Assembly (NCBI GenBank): GCA_016285835.1 | Contig: JAEERM010000010.1 | Coordinates: 1 to 56,378 of the forward strand | Source of the DNA: Fibrobacter sp. | GTDB lineage: Bacteria; Fibrobacterota; Fibrobacteria; Fibrobacterales; Fibrobacteraceae | Direction of reading: 5' to 3' | DNA: 56,378 nt | Shown: piece after piece, positions 51,361 to 56,378 of the stretch | Position numbering within the stretch: position 1 is the first letter of the stretch | How the letters are laid out: every line of letters begins with the position of its first letter | The notes under the pieces: generated by a model | What the model was told of the DNA's origin: nothing | What the model saw: only the letters and a program-made list of their open reading frames with translations | Databases searched by the model: none | Made by a program: the position numbers and the translations under genes

Positions 51361-52287
51361 CTAATTATCTCTTATCGTCTCGGCAACTGGGTACGAACGT
51401 TGTTTGTTGCCATTCAGCATCTCTCCCAGCAAACCGAGGGAAATGAACTGAACGCTCATCACCAACGAGAAGGCGCCAGCCAACAAAAGCGGACGGACAT
51501 GCAGCGCACCCGTATTGAACCATTCATAACCAAAGTAACCGCAAACACCTAGGCCCAAGAACAGGAACAAAAGTCCGATGAGCCCGAAAAAGTGGAGCGG
51601 CTTTGCAGAAAAACTGCGCATGAACATGAGGGAAACAAGGTCCAGGAATCCACTGACCAAGCGCGAAACGCCGTACTTGGAAACCCCGTGGACACGTGCC
51701 CTGTGGGCAACAGGCATTTCCGTTATACGGAAGCCCTGCCACTTGGCCATGACCGGGATAAAGCGGTGGTAGTCCCCATAGAGTTTGATGAACTTGACCA
51801 CGCAACTGCGATACGCCTTGATACCGCAGTTAAAATCGTGCAAACGCTGCCCACAGACAATGGACACCGTCAGGTTGAAGAGCTTGGACGGCATCGTCTT
51901 GTGCCAAGGGTCGAGCCTGCGCACCTTCCAACCGGAAACGAGATCGTATCCCTTTTCGAGGATGTCGATCATCTTCGGAATTTCAAGAGGATCGTCCTGC
52001 AAGTCCCCGTCCAGCGTGGCGACATAGCGGCCCTTCACCTTGGAGAACCCATAAGCGAGGGCAGCGGCCTTGCCGCAGTTGAACTGGAAACGGTAGGCGC
52101 GAACGAACGGGAAATCCTTGGACAAGTTTTCAACCACTTCCCAGGTATTGTCACGGCTGCCGTCATCGATGATAAGCACCTCGTATTCAAACCCGGTCGG
52201 TTCCATCGCCGCAGCGATTTCCTTCATCAAGTCCGGCAAGTTCTCGTTTTCGTCCTTGACCGGAATGACCATGCTCAAATCCATCAT
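51361..52287 (-). CDS. Membrane GT2 (GtrB/DPM-like) glycosyltransferase
   Basis: This 308-residue GT2 enzyme has SMVIPVKDENENLPDLM, IIDDGSRDNT and TLDGDLQDDP (metal site) in the catalytic part, then HDFNCGIKAYR. Two C-terminal membrane helices (PLHFFGLIGLLFLFLGLGV and LLLAGAFSLVMSVQFISLG) place it with GtrB-type polyprenyl-phosphate glucosyl/mannosyltransferases. It is 12 bases from the DUF2723 gene and on the same strand, so the two likely share a transcript. Confidence 0.85.
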   Translation of the reverse strand: MMDLSMVIPVKDENENLPDLMKEIAAAMEPTGFEYEVLIIDDGSRDNTWEVVENLSKDFPFVRAYRFQFNCGKAAALAYGFSKVKGRYVATLDGDLQDDPLEIPKMIDILEKGYDLVSGWKVRRLDPWHKTMPSKLFNLTVSIVCGQRLHDFNCGIKAYRSCVVKFIKLYGDYHRFIPVMAKWQGFRITEMPVAHRARVHGVSKYGVSRLVSGFLDLVSLMFMRSFSAKPLHFFGLIGLLFLFLGLGVCGYFGYEWFNTGALHVRPLLLAGAFSLVMSVQFISLGLLGEMLNGNKQRSYPVAETIRDN

Positions 52288-52299
52288 AACCTCGACTGA

Positions 52300-55200
52300 T
52301 TATTTCCCTGCGGAAGCTACGACAGCAGTGCTGTCGGTAGCGCTGTCCTTTGCACCGGAATCGGAAGCCGGAGTTTCGGGCTCGATTGCAGGCGGTTCAT
52401 CCGGCATCTGCTCCATGGACTTGAGGCTCATGGCAAGACGGCCGCGACCACCCTCGTCGTAGGCAGGAACATGCTTGAGACCGCGAGCGAGCACATCGAG
52501 AGCAGGCTGTTTCATGCCAGCGGCTTCGTACACGTAGGCAGCAGCCCAGTAGTTGCGCCATTCGTCCGGGAACTGGAACATGCCCATTTCGAGGAACTTG
52601 ATGGCGTTAAGGGCAAGAGCGTCCACCTGGGCCTTACGAGCGATGGTGTAAGGCTTTTCGCTGCGGATGGCAGAAATCTTTTCGCGGGCATCGAAGGAAA
52701 TCTGCAAGTACAGGGAGATGTAGCTGGAGAGCAGACGGAGCGTTTCGCTGTTCACAAAGGCGGTTCCATCACCGAGGCCACGGAACTTGTAAACGCTGTC
52801 AATAAGGTTGGCCGTACGGACAGCGTCAAAGTCACCACGACGAACAGTCAAGTCGCCCTTCTGGAAATCGTAAATCATGCCTTCCTGGACCATGTATTTT
52901 TCGAGGCCCATGAAGTTCGACATTCCAACAGTCGTAGAGAAATGGATAGGCTTGTCCATGTTCTGCATGGTAAGGTCGATGACAAGCTTATGCTGAGTCA
53001 GCATCACGCCGCTACGGCTACGGGCAGCCCAGTCGTGGAAGGCATCCCACACCTGGTAATGCACCTTGAGTTGCAGGAGCTTGGCAGAATCGGCAGCAGA
53101 AAGCTGCTGGCCTTCCATCTGGCTGATACGTTCCTTCAGCTTGGGCATGAGGCGTTCCGCATTCTTGACCCAGGTTGCAGTGAGGTGGTTGGGATTGTTG
53201 CCGTAGCTGTAATCGAGCACCATGTCACGCTTGATACCCTCCTTGTCGTAGCTCAACTTGAGGAGAGGCGGATTGTCGAGCATCTGCTTGATGTACCAGT
53301 CCGTGTTACCCAGCGAGAGGTTCACCACGCGAACGTCCTTGCGGATGCCGGCCACTTCCTGTGCAAACCACAGCGGGAAGGTATCGTTATCGCCATTGGT
53401 AAAGAGGATGGCGTTCGGGCGGCAACTGTTGAGAAGGTTGTACGCATAATCCCACGGAACCCAGAGGCCGGAACGGTCATGTTCCTTGAAGTTCGAACCG
53501 CACGGAATCACGAATGCGGCAAGGACAAGGATAGCCGCAAGAGGCGATGCGAAAGTAGCAAACGAAGATGTTGCAGCAAGAAGCACGAGAATACCCGCAC
53601 CAATACCGAGCATCATGCTCATGAAGATGAATGCCGGCGTATAGAAGTAGTCACGTTCGCGGACTTCCATGTGGACAGCTTCCGGGAACGGAGCACGCTG
53701 CCCCACCTGGGCGTATGCATTTTCAATCTTGGTCCAAGTTGCCCAGACGCTGGAGCTCTTGAGATCGTTAATCTTGGCTTCGAGGGCAGAGATGGTCGCC
53801 GCAGGAGCCCTGTGCTGGCGGAGGTATTCAAGGCGGATGTTGTTATGTTCAATTGCCTGACGAGTGTCCAGCAAGTCGTTCGGATCGGGCACAGAAGTAA
53901 TGCCTGCACCGGCACGGTTGAGGTCGGCAACGTTGCGGTTCATCGCGGAAACCCACTGGTCGTGGTCGCGCTGTTCCATGCGGGTACCATCGGCGAAGTT
54001 GATATAGAAAATCAAGCCAAGAGAGCAGAGCGCATAAAGAACAGAAAGGAAAATACCCAAATGACGGTTACGCTTGCAAGCAAAGACGCAAACAAGGACT
54101 AGCAGACCGTTGAAGAGGATAAATATGAGCAATTGCGGGAGAATCGAGTCGCCCATGAAAATCATCTGCGTGGGGAACTTGATGCCTAAGCGTTCCAGCG
54201 GTTCGTTTTCGGACGGATCGAACGTGTACACGCCGTTAGCGTAGTTCACGCCACCCACCTTGTAAGGCAGGTACTGGGCCATCTGGTAGCCACCGTAGCT
54301 CATGCTCGGGAAACTCAGGAACTGGTGAGCCAGCTGGGAACGACGATAGAAGGCACGGGCAATCATGCTCTCGGAGCCGTACTGCTTACGTTCCACGAAG
54401 TTGTTGAAGGATTCCCAGTTTTCGCTCTTGAAGAGGTTTCCGAGCTGAAGGTTGCCCTGTTCGTCGCGGATGTTGATTTCAGGGTCGTTCTCGTCGATAA
54501 TCGGGTTCAGTTCCGAACGGATGGGAATGTAGAGGTGAGTGCTGTAACCAATCAGAGCAAAGAAGGAGAAAGCGAGAGAGAGGCGGACAGCCTTGTTCAC
54601 CTTGGCACCAAACGGCTTGGCCAAGCTCAAGACGGCGAGCACGACAAGGCAGCCCAAAGAAAGTTCGATAAAGGCGGACACCATGTAGATGACGGAGCAG
54701 AGAAGCGTACCCGTAATCCAGATAGGAATGCGTTCCTTGATTTTGCCCGGCTGCGCGATGAGGAGCAAGACAAACACGGCAGGAATCGTGAGCATCGTGT
54801 AAAGGTGCGCACCCACGCCGAGGAAGGCGATGTAGCAGATGAAGATGAGAATCTTGTCGCTACCTTCTTCGTCTCTCTTGTTGTACCAGACAAGGCCGAG
54901 GTAAGAGATGAGCATCAAGATGAACATCGCAAGGCCATAGACTTCGGCTTCGACAGCATTAAACCAGAACGTGTCGGAGAACGTCAGGAGGAAGCCGGCG
55001 ACCAGGGAAGCCGTGCCAAGCACAAACGTGCGGATCCTTCCAGAAATCTTGGCAGCGAGGGCGTCGTTCTTGAGGATGGATGCGAGGAATTCCCAAGCAA
55101 ACAGAGCCGTCACGTAAACCGTAGCCGCGGAACTCACCACGGAAATGTAGTTCACGCGCTTAGCAATTTCGCCCACGAACGGGAGCAACACGATTACGGC

Positions 55201-55386
55201 ACGCGCAAAGAACACGAAGAACGGGGTTCCAGGAGGATGGGGAATGCCAAGAGTATTGGCACAGGCAACGAATTCGCCGCAGTCCCAGAAACTGACGGTC
55301 GGCGCCATCGTCATCGCATAGACGATGAGAGCAACCAGGCAGGAAATGCCGGCAAAAATGTGTTTCATCCATTTTTCCTTTATCAC
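52300..55386 (-). CDS. DUF2723/TMEM260-like GT-C membrane glycosyltransferase
   Basis: This 1028-residue protein has a multi-span N-terminal half with MAPTVSFWDCGEFVACANTL followed by GIPHPPGTPFF, the signature of DUF2723; the Asp/Glu in WDCGEF fits a GT-C active site. Human TMEM260, of the same family, is an O-mannosyltransferase that uses lipid-linked mannose. The soluble C-terminal part has ILFTNGDNDTFPLWFAQEV and DVRVVNLSLGNTDWYI, typical of bacterial members. The start is a GTG at 55386 after aaggaga; an ATG six codons later is also possible. It probably acts on periplasmic proteins or glycans, with a neighbouring GT2 as lipid-sugar supplier; this is inference. Confidence 0.85.
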   Translation of the reverse strand: MIKEKWMKHIFAGISCLVALIVYAMTMAPTVSFWDCGEFVACANTLGIPHPPGTPFFVFFARAVIVLLPFVGEIAKRVNYISVVSSAATVYVTALFAWEFLASILKNDALAAKISGRIRTFVLGTASLVAGFLLTFSDTFWFNAVEAEVYGLAMFILMLISYLGLVWYNKRDEEGSDKILIFICYIAFLGVGAHLYTMLTIPAVFVLLLIAQPGKIKERIPIWITGTLLCSVIYMVSAFIELSLGCLVVLAVLSLAKPFGAKVNKAVRLSLAFSFFALIGYSTHLYIPIRSELNPIIDENDPEINIRDEQGNLQLGNLFKSENWESFNNFVERKQYGSESMIARAFYRRSQLAHQFLSFPSMSYGGYQMAQYLPYKVGGVNYANGVYTFDPSENEPLERLGIKFPTQMIFMGDSILPQLLIFILFNGLLVLVCVFACKRNRHLGIFLSVLYALCSLGLIFYINFADGTRMEQRDHDQWVSAMNRNVADLNRAGAGITSVPDPNDLLDTRQAIEHNNIRLEYLRQHRAPAATISALEAKINDLKSSSVWATWTKIENAYAQVGQRAPFPEAVHMEVRERDYFYTPAFIFMSMMLGIGAGILVLLAATSSFATFASPLAAILVLAAFVIPCGSNFKEHDRSGLWVPWDYAYNLLNSCRPNAILFTNGDNDTFPLWFAQEVAGIRKDVRVVNLSLGNTDWYIKQMLDNPPLLKLSYDKEGIKRDMVLDYSYGNNPNHLTATWVKNAERLMPKLKERISQMEGQQLSAADSAKLLQLKVHYQVWDAFHDWAARSRSGVMLTQHKLVIDLTMQNMDKPIHFSTTVGMSNFMGLEKYMVQEGMIYDFQKGDLTVRRGDFDAVRTANLIDSVYKFRGLGDGTAFVNSETLRLLSSYISLYLQISFDAREKISAIRSEKPYTIARKAQVDALALNAIKFLEMGMFQFPDEWRNYWAAAYVYEAAGMKQPALDVLARGLKHVPAYDEGGRGRLAMSLKSMEQMPDEPPAIEPETPASDSGAKDSATDSTAVVASAGK

Positions 55387-55388
55387 GA

Positions 55389-55826
55389 CTACTTCTCCTT
55401 ATTTTGAGAGCTAGAGACAATTCCATGCTTCAGCATGAAGCCATTTAAAATTCCATTGACGAACGAACTCGAGGAGTCCGTGCTGTACTTGGCCGCAATC
55501 TGGACCGCCTCGGAAAGGGCCACCTTCATGGGGATATCCGGGACGTACAGGAGTTCAACCATCGCGATACGCGCGATGATGCGGTCGAGTTTTGCCATGC
55601 GGTTGATTTCCCAGTGCACGGCGGCATTCTTGATGTCTTCGTCCAGTTCTTCGCGATGGGCCTGGACAAGGTCCACCAGTTTCATTCCATATTTTTTCTG
55701 GTCGTCATGGATCGGGCGACTTTCGAGCACACCGGGCAAAGCCTCCCCTGCTGTCGCACTGGTAATCTCCATAGCATACAGCAACTGCATTGCAAATTCA
55801 CGGGCTGGTCGATAACTTACGTTCAT
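55389..55826 (-). CDS. nusB: Transcription antitermination factor NusB
   Basis: This 145-residue helical RNA-binding protein joins the antitermination complex on ribosomal RNA operons. YRPAREFAMQLLYAME at the N-terminus, followed by LDRIIARIAMVELLYVPDIP and VALSEAVQIAAKYSTDSSSSFVNGIL, are typical NusB. It lies just downstream of ribH, a common order. The gap between them is filled with a gtggttag-type repeat, so read-through is likely but not certain. The DUF2723 gene starts two bases after its stop. Confidence 0.93.
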   Translation of the reverse strand: MNVSYRPAREFAMQLLYAMEITSATAGEALPGVLESRPIHDDQKKYGMKLVDLVQAHREELDEDIKNAAVHWEINRMAKLDRIIARIAMVELLYVPDIPMKVALSEAVQIAAKYSTDSSSSFVNGILNGFMLKHGIVSSSQNKEK

Positions 55827-55869
55827 AACTAGTGGTTAGTGATTAGTGGTTGGTGGTTAGGGCAAATGG
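55827..55869 (-). repeat. gtggttag-type repeat between ribH and nusB
   Basis: About 40 bases made of ctagtggttagtgattagtgg-style units (five to six copies of a ttagtgg-like heptamer) fill the gap. The complementary aaccacc/aaccact unit occurs at 5391-5410, 5788-5826, 27480-27500 and 32285-32300. Confidence 0.7.
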
Positions 55870-56337
55870 TTAGGACAAAGCCTTGTACAAATTTGCCATT
55901 TCGACGGCGGTGGATGCCCAGTTGCTCCCGAGGTTACCCGCCTTGAGGCCAGCGCGGTTCATCGCCTGGTCCACGGTATCGGTCGTGAGGATTCCGAGAA
56001 TTACGGGAAGCTTGCCTTCGGCAGCGATGTTTGCGACACCGCCCGTAGAAGCATTCACCACCACGTCGTAGTGGCTCGTCTCGCCGCGGATTACGGCACC
56101 GAGGGCCATCACGGCATTGTACTTGCCCGAATCGGCAAGGCGGCGGCACACGCCCGGGAGTTCAAACGCACCCGGAACGCGCACAACGGTAATGTCCTTG
56201 TCGGCAACGCCCAGCAGTTCGAGCTGGCGGAGCGCCCCTTCCAAGAGCTTATCGGTCACGACCTCGTTGAAGCGGGCGACGGCGATTGCCACCTTGAGTC
56301 CCGCCCCGTTCAGGGAATTCTTGATTTCGTTAACCAT
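55870..56337 (-). CDS. ribH: 6,7-dimethyl-8-ribityllumazine synthase
   Basis: This 155-residue enzyme condenses the ribitylamino-pyrimidine with dihydroxybutanone phosphate in riboflavin synthesis and forms cage-like oligomers. VARFNEVVTDKLLEGA, VRVPGAFELP, ALGAVIRGETSHYDVV (with the catalytic His) and GVLTTDT-like GILTTDTVDQA are the family motifs. The length is normal. Order with nusB downstream is typical, and an upstream rib gene may end just outside (see 56339). Confidence 0.95.
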   Translation of the reverse strand: MVNEIKNSLNGAGLKVAIAVARFNEVVTDKLLEGALRQLELLGVADKDITVVRVPGAFELPGVCRRLADSGKYNAVMALGAVIRGETSHYDVVVNASTGGVANIAAEGKLPVILGILTTDTVDQAMNRAGLKAGNLGSNWASTAVEMANLYKALS

Positions 56338-56338
56338 C

Positions 56339-56378
56339 TTATTTTTCCTCTTTTAAAACTTTTTCGCCGGCAGCTTCG
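56339..56378 (-). CDS. C-terminal end of an upstream gene, perhaps a rib gene
   Basis: On the minus strand an open frame enters from the right edge and ends at a TAA at 56341-56339, reading EAAGEKVLKEEK. Its stop is one base before the ribH start, so it is very likely coupled with ribH. Only 12 residues are visible; ribBA is a common neighbour, but the identity cannot be shown from this. Confidence 0.4.
   Translation of the reverse strand, partial: EAAGEKVLKEEK

Overview
The window looks like chromosome of a Fibrobacter-type bacterium (phylum Fibrobacterota, cellulolytic gut anaerobe). Reasons: a CE15 glucuronoyl esterase for plant cell walls, many lipoproteins with serine-rich linkers directly after the lipid-attachment Cys, a complex I operon without its NADH-input module, and gliding/pilus and envelope-glycan genes. 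This is inference from protein content; no rRNA or tRNA gene is present to confirm it.

Region by region. (1) 1-1213: the 5' two thirds of a lipid-anchored CE15 esterase on the minus strand. (2) 1516-12588, all plus strand: the most unusual part, an expanded radical-SAM/lipoprotein locus. Eleven short lipoproteins share an HWKK-like start, a lipobox with an invariant Trp at -3, a Ser-rich linker and (in ten of eleven) one to six copies of a Tyr-Gly motif (YGV, YGI, YGC, YGP). They are arranged around two nearly identical 358-residue radical SAM/SPASM enzymes: six lipoproteins then enzyme 1; one lipoprotein; two lipoproteins then enzyme 2; then two more. The enzymes resemble the Bacteroidetes enzymes known to pair with YG-motif lipoproteins, so the lipoproteins are the probable substrates. 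The modification is not known to me. (3) 12604-17036: a LamG-like lipoprotein, a bifunctional RelA/SpoT enzyme and a translationally coupled protein of unknown function. (4) 17125-27314: a nuo operon (A, B-C fusion, D, H, I, J, K, L, M, N) without E, F or G. (5) 27620-35789: a fibronectin-III-like lipoprotein, pyrophosphatase, an Omp85-like barrel, a small membrane-anchored protein and the helicase HrpB. (6) 35910-45154: a choice-of-anchor-I-like secreted protein, small envelope proteins, an SDR protein coupled to an atypical DnaA, a U32 tRNA hydroxylation protein and a Wzi-like barrel. (7) 45164-48884: pilT with an acidic TPR protein and a Trm112-like protein. (8) 48945-55386: three family 2 glycosyltransferases and a DUF2723/TMEM260-like GT-C protein, plausibly making and using polyprenyl-phosphate sugars. 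(9) 55389-56378: nusB, ribH and the tail of an upstream gene.

A second theme is a set of degenerate short-period repeats (period about 7-10 bases, for example gagttat, aaccacc and gaggctc types) and tiny perfect hairpins. They fill several intergenic gaps, and similar sequence also appears in frame inside hrpB and the Omp85-like gene.
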